64,000 bases of DNA from Flavobacterium circumlabens (GTDB lineage Bacteria > Bacteroidota > Bacteroidia > Flavobacteriales > Flavobacteriaceae): contig NZ_SLWA01000001.1 in assembly GCF_004345565.1 (NCBI RefSeq), positions 1-64,000 of the forward strand, in the 5' to 3' direction. The translations under genes were made by a program, and so were the position numbers. The notes beneath the pieces were generated by a model. It was given only the letters and a program-made list of their open reading frames with translations. It ran no database searches and was not told the DNA's origin. Shown piece by piece: positions 44,487 to 52,619 of the stretch; position 1 is the stretch's first letter, and the number at the start of each line of letters is the position of its first letter.

Positions 44487-45329
44487 ATGAAAATAAGGCT
44501 TTTAATAGGTTCACTTTTTTTGATTTCATTTTATAATGTGAAAGCTCAGGAAAATTTTTCTGCAGCAATCAATGTCAAAACAGAACCAACAGCAAAAATT
44601 GATTTTAATGAAACAAATGCTGTACTGTCATTCCATAAAAAAATCAGTACGGCTATTACCGTAACCAATACATTAGCATACACGAATTTGAAAGTAAATT
44701 ATGAATTAGGGAGTTTTAAGTCCTTTGAAAGTCTGGACAATTTTAACCGGCTTCAAAACAAATTTGAAATCACGCATGACTTTTCCAGTACAACAAAACT
44801 AAATGTTGCGGTTACCCCTACGGTTAATTTTCAGCAAAACCTTGACGCTTCTGATTTTTCGGTTTTAGGAAGTCTTGAAATCAGGCAGCAGCTGAATTCA
44901 AAAACTAGTATCAATGTTGGAGCTGCAAGAACAACCATTTTTGGATCTCCTAAATTCATTCCTACGCTGTCGTTACTTTATGCTGTAAACGATAAAAGTG
45001 CTTTACTGATCGGATTTCCGGATTCCAGACTCTCTTATTCTAATAATATTCGAAATACGTTCAGCCTGACAAATACTTTTAACGGCAGCTTTTACCATCT
45101 GGATCATTTGATTGCTACTACTGACAATGCTTCTAAAGTTACTATGTCGCAAATTACGTCTGCATTGGAATATGAAAGAAATGTCGATAAAAACTGGTTT
45201 ATAAACCTGAAGGCCGGATATGATTTTAATAAAAAATACAATCTTATCGACGACGACAATCATAAAGTCTATGATTTTAATACGGGTAAGGGATACATTT
45301 TAGGAATTGGGATCAAATACAAACAATAA
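44487..45329 (+). CDS. Outer-membrane beta-barrel protein of unknown function
   Basis: A 280-residue protein with a signal peptide (ending VKAQ) and alternating-residue beta strands to a C-terminal GYILGIGIKYK. Predicted as a small outer-membrane barrel (12 or so strands). No specific family recognised. It heads a run of tightly spaced genes (17 bp to the Kelch gene), so it is probably part of the same surface apparatus. Confidence 0.72.
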   Translation: MKIRLLIGSLFLISFYNVKAQENFSAAINVKTEPTAKIDFNETNAVLSFHKKISTAITVTNTLAYTNLKVNYELGSFKSFESLDNFNRLQNKFEITHDFSSTTKLNVAVTPTVNFQQNLDASDFSVLGSLEIRQQLNSKTSINVGAARTTIFGSPKFIPTLSLLYAVNDKSALLIGFPDSRLSYSNNIRNTFSLTNTFNGSFYHLDHLIATTDNASKVTMSQITSALEYERNVDKNWFINLKAGYDFNKKYNLIDDDNHKVYDFNTGKGYILGIGIKYKQ

Positions 45330-45345
45330 ATAAATTTAATACACT

Positions 45346-46353
45346 ATGAATAATCTAAAAAAAGGAATATTATTCGCGGCACTGCTTTCCAGCCTGTTTT
45401 TTATAAGCTGTAGTAACGACGACGACGATGACGATTTAATTGGAAACTGGATAAAAAAATCATCCTTTGATGGCCCTGCAAGATCCAGTGCAAGCAGTTT
45501 TGTTATTGGAGACTATGCGTATGTGGCTACCGGATATACCGGGGATGAATATTTAAAAGATTTATGGGCTTATAACTCAAACGGTGATTATTGGGAACAA
45601 AAAGCAGATTTCACAGGTATTGGAAGAAGTTCTGCCTCAAGTTTTACGCTAAACGGGAAAGGATATGTTGGTCTTGGCTATGACGGAACGAACAAACTGA
45701 AAGATTTTTATCAATACGACCCTTCAGGCAATAGCTGGACCCAAAAAGCGGATTTCGCAGGTACGGCAAGATATGCTGCTGTCGGTTTTCAGGCAGGTGG
45801 AAAAGCATATTTTGGAACAGGTTATGACGGAAATTATTTAAAAGATTTCTACCGATATGACGATCAGACCAATACATGGTCTCTGATGAACGGATTTAGC
45901 GGAAATAAAAGACGTAATGCAGCTGTATTTGTAATTGATGACAAGGCGTATCTAGCCACCGGAATCAACAACGGCGTTTATCAGGAAGACTTTTGGGAAT
46001 TTAATCCGGCTACCGATGTCTGGACCCGAAAAAGAGATATCGACAAGGATGAGGACGACGATGACTCTTACAACGATGATTATTCTATTGTTCGTTCTAA
46101 TGCATCGGGTTTTGCTTTGAATGGATTAGGGTATATTGTAGGTGGAGAAGGCCTGAGTACCATTTGGGAATATAGTCCGTCAACTGATCTTTGGACGGAA
46201 AGAACTTCTATGGAAGGGGCCTCAAGAACAGATGCCGTTGGTTTTACGATCAACAGCCGCAGTTTCTATATGTTAGGAAGAATAGGCTCGACTTATTACG
46301 ATGATGACTGGGAATTTAAACCTTTAGAGGAACAAAATGATGATGACAATTAA
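45346..46353 (+). CDS. Kelch-repeat lipoprotein
   Basis: A 335-residue lipoprotein. Lipobox FISC is followed by SNDDDDDD, an acidic surface-export-like signal. Six Kelch repeats of about 47 residues (each with a W...K, a Gly-rich GxAYxxTGY strand, and a DFYxYD/DxWEF end) would form a six-bladed propeller. The fifth repeat carries an Asp/Glu-rich insertion (DKDEDDDDSYNDDY) that could bind metal. Related domains occur in galactose-oxidase-like proteins, but no catalytic residues are evident. It overlaps the DUF4907 gene by 17 bp. Confidence 0.88.
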   Translation: MNNLKKGILFAALLSSLFFISCSNDDDDDDLIGNWIKKSSFDGPARSSASSFVIGDYAYVATGYTGDEYLKDLWAYNSNGDYWEQKADFTGIGRSSASSFTLNGKGYVGLGYDGTNKLKDFYQYDPSGNSWTQKADFAGTARYAAVGFQAGGKAYFGTGYDGNYLKDFYRYDDQTNTWSLMNGFSGNKRRNAAVFVIDDKAYLATGINNGVYQEDFWEFNPATDVWTRKRDIDKDEDDDDSYNDDYSIVRSNASGFALNGLGYIVGGEGLSTIWEYSPSTDLWTERTSMEGASRTDAVGFTINSRSFYMLGRIGSTYYDDDWEFKPLEEQNDDDN

Positions 46354-46672
46354 TACCAAAAGATTCTTCCGGTGCAACAGCCGGAAGAATTTGTTATTGA
46401 TTTTACTTGTTGCACAACTGGCAGCCTGTACCAAAAGCAATAAATTAAAAAGTGAAACTTTTAAAACAGCCTCAGGCTGGGGATATTCTATTGCTTACAA
46501 AGATAAAATGATCATCAGGCAATCTATTATTCCGGTAATAAGCGATTCTAAAAGCTTTTCGACAGAAGAAGATGCCCTTAAGGTCGCCAATCTGGTCGAA
46601 AAAAAACTCAGCCGAAACATATCGCCAACGGTAACTAAAAATGATTTAATTTTATTAAAAATAAAATTCTAA
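46337..46672 (+). CDS. DUF4907-family lipoprotein
   Basis: A 111-residue lipoprotein. Starting with three Met codons, it has a basic N-region, a hydrophobic segment LLLILLVAQLAAC ending in a lipobox, then the DUF4907 body (SGWGYSIAYKDKMIIRQSIIPVI). Its start overlaps the Kelch stop and its stop abuts the kinase ATG, so the three are translationally coupled. Function unknown; it may link the Kelch protein to the kinase. Confidence 0.85.
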   Translation: MMMTINTKRFFRCNSRKNLLLILLVAQLAACTKSNKLKSETFKTASGWGYSIAYKDKMIIRQSIIPVISDSKSFSTEEDALKVANLVEKKLSRNISPTVTKNDLILLKIKF

Positions 46673-47779
46673 ATGAATATAGGTGCCATAAAAAATACCA
46701 GCTCAAACAAAATCCTGTTCCATGTTATTATATGGGTCTTCTTTATATTGACGTCATTGATCCAGTTTTACGAAAGTCCGTTTACTATCAATAATGATTT
46801 TTATGTACAGTGGTTTACCGGTATTGTTTTGTTTTATCTGAATTATTTTTATTTGGTTCCTGTCCTGCTGTTAGAAAAAAAATACTGGCTTTATTTTGTT
46901 TTTGTTTTAGCTCTAATCGTCCTTTTTATGATTATAAGGATGAATTATTTCATGCCTGAATTTAGGCCGGCAAGACCACCACTCAGAATGGCACCTCCTC
47001 CCGAAAGTGTGAGGTTATATTTAAAAGGCCACTCCGTTAGGGCGGTGATGGCAAGGCAGCCTTTATTTTTCAAGATTGGCCCTTCTCTTTTTTATATTTT
47101 GATCATTACTATTAGTGCTATTATCCGAACATTAACTGAATTTTACAACAACCAGCAAAACAAATTAATTGCCGAAACCCATAGAACTAATACTGAATTG
47201 ATTTATTTGCGAAAACAAACCAATCCGCACTTCTTATTCAATTCATTGAACAGTATCTATTCCCTGGCACACAAGAAATCTGATTTGGTCCCTGATGCCA
47301 TCGTGACATTATCTGAATTAATGCGGTATATGCTGTATGAAACAGACAATCAAACGGTGGCTTTAGAAAAAGAAATCAACTACATTCAGAATTACATCGA
47401 ATTGCAAAAACTCAGGCTTAACAACATTGAGGACATTGTTATAAATGTCCATGGCGATACCCGTCATCAGTTTATTGAACCTTTGCTGCTGATTTCTTTT
47501 GTAGAAAATGCTTTTAAATATGGTACGGATTATAAAGGTGCCGCCCATGTAAAAATCAAAATTTTCATATTAGACAACAACCTTGATTTCTGGATCGAAA
47601 ACACGATCGAACATTATGTCAAAGACCCTGAAAATTCAGGAATCGGATTAGTGAATATTCAAAGTCGCCTGGACTTACTTTATCCAAATGCACATGAACT
47701 TACCATCAATCAGGACAGTAAATTCTATCGTGTACATTTAAATTTAAAATTAGACAGTATTCAAACCGCAATAAATTAA
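46673..47779 (+). CDS. LytS-type sensor histidine kinase
   Basis: A 368-residue membrane kinase with four hydrophobic helices (about 14-33, 44-66, 71-91, 134-152), a Pro-rich loop between the third and fourth, and a His_kinase/HATPase C-terminal half. The phosphoacceptor H186 is in TNPHFLFNSLN, the N-box is SFVENAFKYG, and GIGLVNIQSRL is the G-box. There is no large extracellular sensing domain, so the adjacent lipoproteins may supply the signal. Its partner is the LytTR regulator at 48601. Confidence 0.93.
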   Translation: MNIGAIKNTSSNKILFHVIIWVFFILTSLIQFYESPFTINNDFYVQWFTGIVLFYLNYFYLVPVLLLEKKYWLYFVFVLALIVLFMIIRMNYFMPEFRPARPPLRMAPPPESVRLYLKGHSVRAVMARQPLFFKIGPSLFYILIITISAIIRTLTEFYNNQQNKLIAETHRTNTELIYLRKQTNPHFLFNSLNSIYSLAHKKSDLVPDAIVTLSELMRYMLYETDNQTVALEKEINYIQNYIELQKLRLNNIEDIVINVHGDTRHQFIEPLLLISFVENAFKYGTDYKGAAHVKIKIFILDNNLDFWIENTIEHYVKDPENSGIGLVNIQSRLDLLYPNAHELTINQDSKFYRVHLNLKLDSIQTAIN

Positions 47780-47786
47780 GAACGTT

Positions 47787-48497
47787 ATGGACAGAAAAAA
47801 GTTTATCCGAAGTGGTATTTTAGGAATTGCTTCATTAGCAACCGCTGCCAAATTATTAGAATCCTGTTCTAAAGATGACAATAACAACACTGATATCAAC
47901 GCTTCCGATGATGGAACCTGTACCGTTTCCCCTTCTGAAACCAAAGGCCCTTTCCCTATTAAAACGCCAAGTCAGTTAGTTTTAGAAAACATCAAATCGG
48001 ATCGAATCGGAATCGCCCTTCTTATTAATTTAACGATCGAAAGCAAAAATAATAACTGCTTGCCCCTAGCGGGCGTTTTGGTTGATGTCTGGCATTGCGA
48101 TAAAGACGGGAACTATTCGGAATATGGAGGAACTACAATGCAGCAAACAGATTATACATCAGTTCATTTTCTGAGAGGCAGACAAACGACAGATTCTAAA
48201 GGTGAAGCCTCTTTTCTTTCGATTTTTCCGGGCTGGTATCAGGGCAGGGCACCACATATACATGTTGAAGTTTTAACAAGCAGCGGCACTTCCTTATTGG
48301 TCACTCAAATTGCATTTCCTGAAAATGTTTCCAGTGCCGTATATTCAAGTACCAATTATGCTTCTCATGGTCAGGCCGACACATCAAACACAAAAGACAA
48401 TGTGTTTTCCGATAGCCTGGCAAATGAATTAGCCACCCTAACAGGCAATTTAACAGATGGTTATACATTAAGCAAAACTATTATTGTAAGCGGGTAA
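47787..48497 (+). CDS. Intradiol ring-cleavage dioxygenase-like lipoprotein
   Basis: A 236-residue exported protein with a twin-Lys/Arg start (DRKKFIRSG), hydrophobic stretch and lipobox ending at C27. The body is of the protocatechuate 3,4-dioxygenase beta type. All four iron ligands are present: Y110 in DGNYSEYG, Y151 in PGWYQGRAPHIH, H157 and H159. It could oxidise a catechol outside the cytoplasm. It lies 7 bp after the kinase gene. Tat or Sec export and its substrate are unresolved. Confidence 0.87.
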   Translation: MDRKKFIRSGILGIASLATAAKLLESCSKDDNNNTDINASDDGTCTVSPSETKGPFPIKTPSQLVLENIKSDRIGIALLINLTIESKNNNCLPLAGVLVDVWHCDKDGNYSEYGGTTMQQTDYTSVHFLRGRQTTDSKGEASFLSIFPGWYQGRAPHIHVEVLTSSGTSLLVTQIAFPENVSSAVYSSTNYASHGQADTSNTKDNVFSDSLANELATLTGNLTDGYTLSKTIIVSG

Positions 48498-48555
48498 TTT
48501 AAGCCGTAAAACGTTTTTTATGAAAACTTTAAAACTTATTTTAGGGGTTTCAAAC

Positions 48556-48563
48556 TACTTTTG
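48556..48563 (+). promoter_or_regulatory. Candidate -7 element upstream of the response regulator
   Basis: tacttttg, within the 12-mer ctacttttgagc identical to that before the operon at 44487. It is 37 bases before the regulator ATG, so the regulator may have its own promoter rather than only readthrough. Confidence 0.42.
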
Positions 48564-48600
48564 AGCACCAAAACAAATTTAAGAATCTAATTTCCAACAG

Positions 48601-49317
48601 ATGAAATGTGTAATTATAGACGATGAACCGTTAGCGGTTGAATTATTAGAAGATTTTGTGAGAAAGATAGATTCGCTCGAATTGGTTAGTACGTTCAACA
48701 ATGCCATCGATGCTGTTTCTTTTATCAATCAGAACAATGTCGATTTAATTTTTTTAGACATTCAGATGCCGCATTTCTCGGGAATTGAATTTCTGAATAC
48801 AATCGAAAAAAAACCTCTGATTATTTTTACTACTGCCTATTCCGATTATGCTGTTGAAGGCTTCAATCTTGGTGCTGTTGATTATTTGGTAAAGCCAATT
48901 CCTTTTCACCGCTTTTTAAAATCAGTCGTAAGAGCACAACAGATTTTAAATCCGGCGGCCGCACTTCAAACCATTGCTGAAACCACTACAACTCCGGAAT
49001 CAGAACAGGATTTTATGTTCGTGAGAGCAGAATACGAAAATGTAAAAATGAATTTTTCGGAGATCTTATTTATCGAGGGGCTGAAAGATTACGTAAAAAT
49101 TTATACGACAGATAATAAATTTACACTGACCTTAATCAGTTTAATCAAATTAGAAAATTTACTTTCTAGTAAAGGGTTTTCAAGAATTCACAGATCTTAT
49201 ATCATTAACATAAAACATGTAAAATCAATTCAGAAAAATAAAGTCCTGATTAGTGATAAAAGAATTCCGATTAGTGAAAGCTATAAAACTGCTTTTTTCG
49301 AAAAGATCAATTTATAA
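48601..49317 (+). CDS. LytTR-family response regulator
   Basis: A 238-residue transcription factor. The receiver domain (1-120) has the acidic pair D7-D8, phosphoacceptor D53 in LIFLDIQMP, T/A and K residues in IFTTAYSDYA and DYLVKPI. The LytTR DNA-binding domain (about 140-238) includes ILFIEGLKDYVKIYT and FSRIHRSYIINIKHV. It pairs with the LytS-type kinase upstream. Target promoters are unknown, though it probably controls the neighbouring surface genes. Confidence 0.94.
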   Translation: MKCVIIDDEPLAVELLEDFVRKIDSLELVSTFNNAIDAVSFINQNNVDLIFLDIQMPHFSGIEFLNTIEKKPLIIFTTAYSDYAVEGFNLGAVDYLVKPIPFHRFLKSVVRAQQILNPAAALQTIAETTTTPESEQDFMFVRAEYENVKMNFSEILFIEGLKDYVKIYTTDNKFTLTLISLIKLENLLSSKGFSRIHRSYIINIKHVKSIQKNKVLISDKRIPISESYKTAFFEKINL

Positions 49318-49322
49318 TCTTA

Positions 49323-49376
49323 AAAAATAAATTCCAAATCCCAATACGTCAAGATTGGAATTTGGAATTTATTTTT
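49323..49376. terminator. Bidirectional hairpin terminator / repeat
   Basis: A 23-bp stem with one mismatch pairs 49323-49345 (aaaaataaattccaaatccc...) with 49354-49376 around acgtcaag, with A/T tracts at both ends. It ends the response-regulator gene and the oppositely directed carbonic-anhydrase-like gene. The aattccaaat motif is a common flavobacterial intergenic repeat. Confidence 0.82.
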
Positions 49377-49401
49377 TGGATTTTATAAATTTCTTTATAA
49401 T

Positions 49402-49920
49402 TTATTGTTCGTTTTTAAACCAGCCCGAATACATGACATAATTGTTAGAAATACGCTCGATTTCTCCCGCGAAATCAGACTGATCAATCTCTTTTACTTT
49501 TTTTGCCGGAACGCCTGCATAAATGCTTCCTGAAGTGACAACCGTATTTTGTGTTAAAACGGCTCCTGCTGCAATGATAGAATTGCTTTCTATGACACAG
49601 TTATCCATTACAATCGCTCCCATTCCGATTAAAACATTATCGTGAACCGTGCAGCCATGAACAATTGCATTATGACCTATCGAAACATTATTCCCTATAA
49701 TAGTCGGATGTTTTTGGTAGGTACAGTGAATAACGGCACCATCCTGAATATTGACTTTGTTTCCGATTTTAATGAAATGCACATCACCGCGTATAACAGC
49801 ATTAAACCAAACGCTGCAGGAATCTCCAAAAGTAACGTCTCCAACAATAGTTGCATTTTCGGCCACATAACAATCCTCAGGAATGGATGGAGATTTTCCG
49901 TTTACAGATTTAATTAACAT
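49402..49920 (-). CDS. Gamma-carbonic-anhydrase-like hexapeptide protein
   Basis: A 172-residue left-handed beta-helix protein with hexapeptide repeats. Family hallmarks are NATIVGDVTFGDSCSVWFNAVIRGD and the metal-site histidines in VNIQDGAVIHCTYQKH and GHNAIVHGC. It resembles YrdA/PaaY-type proteins. Carbonic anhydrase activity is not certain in these subfamilies. It is 11 bp downstream of the PorP/SprF gene. Confidence 0.9.
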   Translation of the reverse strand: MLIKSVNGKSPSIPEDCYVAENATIVGDVTFGDSCSVWFNAVIRGDVHFIKIGNKVNIQDGAVIHCTYQKHPTIIGNNVSIGHNAIVHGCTVHDNVLIGMGAIVMDNCVIESNSIIAAGAVLTQNTVVTSGSIYAGVPAKKVKEIDQSDFAGEIERISNNYVMYSGWFKNEQ

Positions 49921-49931
49921 AACAAAAGATT

Positions 49932-50921
49932 TTAATTAATAGCAGGACAATTACAATCGTAACGTTCCTTTTTACAAAACAAATTGATTCCTAAAGTAAT
50001 CTGATGATAACCCCCGGTATCAAATTTCACATCTCCCGTAACTTGAGAATACGTATAAGCAAACATGAAATTTTTATAATTTAAACCTATAATAGGTGTA
50101 ATATATTGTAATTTTTGAGAAGCAACCCCGCTTCCGGCACTGTATTGTGCGCCATCAAAACTTCGTCTGTACGATAAGGCAGCCCATAAGCTTCCGAAAT
50201 CCATATTTTTATAGGCCTTTAAATTTACATCTATTGATTTTTCCTTCGTCTCATCAAACAGCTGAAATAAAACGGAAGGTTCCCATGTCATACTTTCTCT
50301 TTTACCAAAAACATATCCCGCACTCAGGAGATACTTTCTCAAATTATTACTTTCATACTCTGTATATAATTCCCTTCTGGTTTCTAAAACACCCTGAACA
50401 GTAGCATGCGCATAAAAGTTCAAATAATTATACGATGCTCCAAAATCGACATTGAAATAAGAATCTTTCTGAATAGATCCGAAGACAACGGGATCAAAAG
50501 TAGTCCCAAATTGCGTTTCGTCTAACTGACTCTGAATTACTCCGCCGCTGATACCAAAGGAAAGCTGATTCAAATCAACTTCATCTCTTGAAAACATAAT
50601 ATGGTGTGCATAAGTAAGCTTCAGTCCCTTTTGCGAATGGTATCCATTTTTATCATTAAAGACAATAATTCCGGCTCCGGAACGCTCTCCTATCCTTCCA
50701 TTAAAACTTAACGTCTGAAGAGAAGGCGCATCTTCCTGTCCAAACCATTGCTTTCTGGCTGTCAATCGTATTTTTGCACAATTGGCCGCTCCCGCCATAG
50801 AAGGATGGATTAGATAATAATTATCGGATAAATAGTCTGAATAAACCGGAATGCCTTCTTGTGAATAAGTGTATAAAGAGGTAACCAAAAAAATAAATAA
50901 AACCTTGATTCTAAATTCCAT
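49932..50921 (-). CDS. PorP/SprF-family type IX secretion membrane protein
   Basis: A 329-residue protein with a signal peptide and beta-barrel body; the opening GIPVYSDYLSDNYYLIHPSMAGAANCAKIRLTARKQW... is the PorP/SprF signature (the part up to HPSMAG is distinctive). These act with particular type IX secretion cargo adhesins. No SprB-like giant adhesin or OmpA partner is next to it in this window, so it is an orphan copy here. It ends CNCPAIN. Confidence 0.92.
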   Translation of the reverse strand: MEFRIKVLFIFLVTSLYTYSQEGIPVYSDYLSDNYYLIHPSMAGAANCAKIRLTARKQWFGQEDAPSLQTLSFNGRIGERSGAGIIVFNDKNGYHSQKGLKLTYAHHIMFSRDEVDLNQLSFGISGGVIQSQLDETQFGTTFDPVVFGSIQKDSYFNVDFGASYNYLNFYAHATVQGVLETRRELYTEYESNNLRKYLLSAGYVFGKRESMTWEPSVLFQLFDETKEKSIDVNLKAYKNMDFGSLWAALSYRRSFDGAQYSAGSGVASQKLQYITPIIGLNYKNFMFAYTYSQVTGDVKFDTGGYHQITLGINLFCKKERYDCNCPAIN

Positions 50922-51040
50922 AAAGGCAATTTTGTTTAAATATATTTTTGACTCTTCTATTTTAATACGATTAATTTGAAAAGAGTCTTAATTATTTTAT
51001 TAAAAAACCAAATATAGGTATTAGTAGAAAATAACTTTAC

Positions 51041-51048
51041 TAAATTTG
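51041..51048 (+). promoter_or_regulatory. Candidate -7 element of the Nfu gene
   Basis: taaatttg matches TAnnTTTG, ending 16 bases before the ATG. The -33 side is not clear. Confidence 0.45.
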
Positions 51049-51064
51049 CCAAAAAATACAGCTC

Positions 51065-51964
51065 ATGACAAAAATCACTATAAAAGAAACTCAAAATCCA
51101 ACTATTTTAAAGTTTGAGTTTGAGGATTTCATTACTCAGAATCAAAATTTTGAATTTAAAAATATCGATGAAGCACAAGCTTCACCCCTGGCGCAGCAAT
51201 TGTTCTATCTTCCGTTTGTAAAAACAGTGTATATCTCCGGTAATTTTATTGCTATTGAAAGATATAGTATCGTAGAATGGGATGACGTAAAAGATGCCGT
51301 TGCAGAACAAATTGAAGCATTTGTAGACAAAGGCGGCGTTATTATAAAAATCGACGAAAACGCTGCAAAAAAGCAACCGATTACCGTTTATGGTGAATCA
51401 ACTCCAAATCCTTCTGCACTAAAATTTGTTGTAAGCAGAATGCTGACCAGAAACGCTGTAGAATATAAAAATATCGATCAGACCGCTTCTTCTCCATTGG
51501 CAAAAGAATTGTTTAAATTTCCATACGTGAAAGAGGTTTTTATAGATGAGAACTACATCTCCGTAACCAAATATGACATTAATGACTGGCAGGAAATCAC
51601 ACTTGAAGTCAGAACTTTTATCAAACAGTTTATCGAAAACGGAGGAACTGTTCTGGATGAAACTTTAATTGAAGTTGCAACAAAAAATGATATCACCAAA
51701 GATGAAGCTTTTGACAAATTAGACGTGACTTCCCAACAAATCATTAACATCCTGGAAGAATATGTAAAACCGGCAGTAGCAGCTGACGGAGGAAATATTG
51801 CTTTTGATTCTTATAATGAAAATGACAAAACCGTAAAAGTAATTTTGCAGGGTGCCTGCAGTGGTTGCCCCTCTTCTACTTTTACGCTTAAAAGCGGTAT
51901 TGAAAATATGCTGAAAAGCATGCTGAACGATGAAGCTATTAAAGTAGAAGCGATAAATGCATAA
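51065..51964 (+). CDS. NifU/Nfu-type Fe-S scaffold with duplicated N-terminal domain
   Basis: A 299-residue protein. Two Nfu-N domains occur in tandem (about 5-100 and 104-205); both contain a TPNP/QNPT-like start, FxFxNIDxAxxSPLAxxLFxxP and a Y/F-V-K-x-V-xI stretch. The C-terminal NifU-like domain (about 220-299) has the cluster-binding CxxC (C265, C268) in GACSGCPSS. It delivers Fe-S clusters to client proteins. The duplicated N-domain architecture is a Bacteroidota form. Confidence 0.9.
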   Translation: MTKITIKETQNPTILKFEFEDFITQNQNFEFKNIDEAQASPLAQQLFYLPFVKTVYISGNFIAIERYSIVEWDDVKDAVAEQIEAFVDKGGVIIKIDENAAKKQPITVYGESTPNPSALKFVVSRMLTRNAVEYKNIDQTASSPLAKELFKFPYVKEVFIDENYISVTKYDINDWQEITLEVRTFIKQFIENGGTVLDETLIEVATKNDITKDEAFDKLDVTSQQIINILEEYVKPAVAADGGNIAFDSYNENDKTVKVILQGACSGCPSSTFTLKSGIENMLKSMLNDEAIKVEAINA

Positions 51965-51986
51965 AAAAAGCAGCATAAAAAAACGG

Positions 51987-52015
51987 AAGCGCCTTTTATT
52001 AAGGCGCTTTTTTTA
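51987..52015 (+). terminator. Terminator after the Nfu gene
   Basis: Perfect 9-bp stem aagcgcctt / aaggcgctt around ttatt, then a T tract. Confidence 0.9.
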
Positions 52016-52121
52016 TAAAATCATATCTCCCTAATTTTCAGTAAATTATTCTGCTTATAATACTATAAATTCTGTAGAAATAGTTAATATTGTAATATAA
52101 ACTAATCAAAAACCAGAAACT

Positions 52122-52529
52122 ATGGGATTATCTTCATTCTTTAAGAATTTATTTGGCTCAGCCAAAGATTCAGCTACAGATTTGGCCAATCAGGCAGAAA
52201 CCACTTTTGATCACGCTAAAGAAGCCGCTGCTCCTTATATCGACAAAGCAGAAGCTTTTGCTGAAGAGACTATTGCAAAAGCCAAAGAAGCCTCAGAACC
52301 AATCCTTGAAAGTGCGGCTGAATACGCACATCAGGCAAAAGAAACAGTGAGTGAATATGTAGAAAAAGCCTCAGAATCAATAAGTGATGTAATCGATTCT
52401 GTAAAAGAAAAAACAAGCGAAGTTTCCGGCGAGACTAAAACTATAATCCCTGAAACGGTAGTAGATACCCGTGAAATAACAACAACTGCAACAGACGAAA
52501 TTATTGATACTATTCCTCCTAAGGAATAA
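52122..52529 (+). CDS. LEA-like/YtxH-like helical protein
   Basis: A 135-residue hydrophilic protein. After a short aliphatic start (GLSSFFKNLFGSA) it consists of Ala/Lys/Glu-rich heptad/11-mer repeats such as AEAFAEETIAKAKEASEP, then a Thr-rich C-terminus ending IPPKE. The pattern recalls late-embryogenesis-abundant or YtxH/apolipoprotein-like stress proteins that are disordered until dried or membrane-bound. No catalytic motif. Stress-related function is inference. Upstream of the MscS gene. Confidence 0.75.
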   Translation: MGLSSFFKNLFGSAKDSATDLANQAETTFDHAKEAAAPYIDKAEAFAEETIAKAKEASEPILESAAEYAHQAKETVSEYVEKASESISDVIDSVKEKTSEVSGETKTIIPETVVDTREITTTATDEIIDTIPPKE

Positions 52530-52561
52530 GGATTGATTTTTTCTTATAAAATAAATATATC

Positions 52562-52607
52562 TATATTTGCAGCATTAATACGCCTTCTCTTTTGAGAAGG
52601 TTTTTTT
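52562..52607 (+). promoter_or_regulatory. -7 element followed by a hairpin-T-tract before mscS
   Basis: TATATTTG at 52562-52569 is followed, 13 bases later, by a terminator-like hairpin (ccttctc, 52583-52589, with gagaagg, 52594-52600) and a T tract to 52607, twelve bases before the mscS ATG. The hairpin may terminate the LEA-like gene or attenuate mscS transcription. Confidence 0.5.
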
Positions 52608-52619
52608 ATTCGAAAAAAC

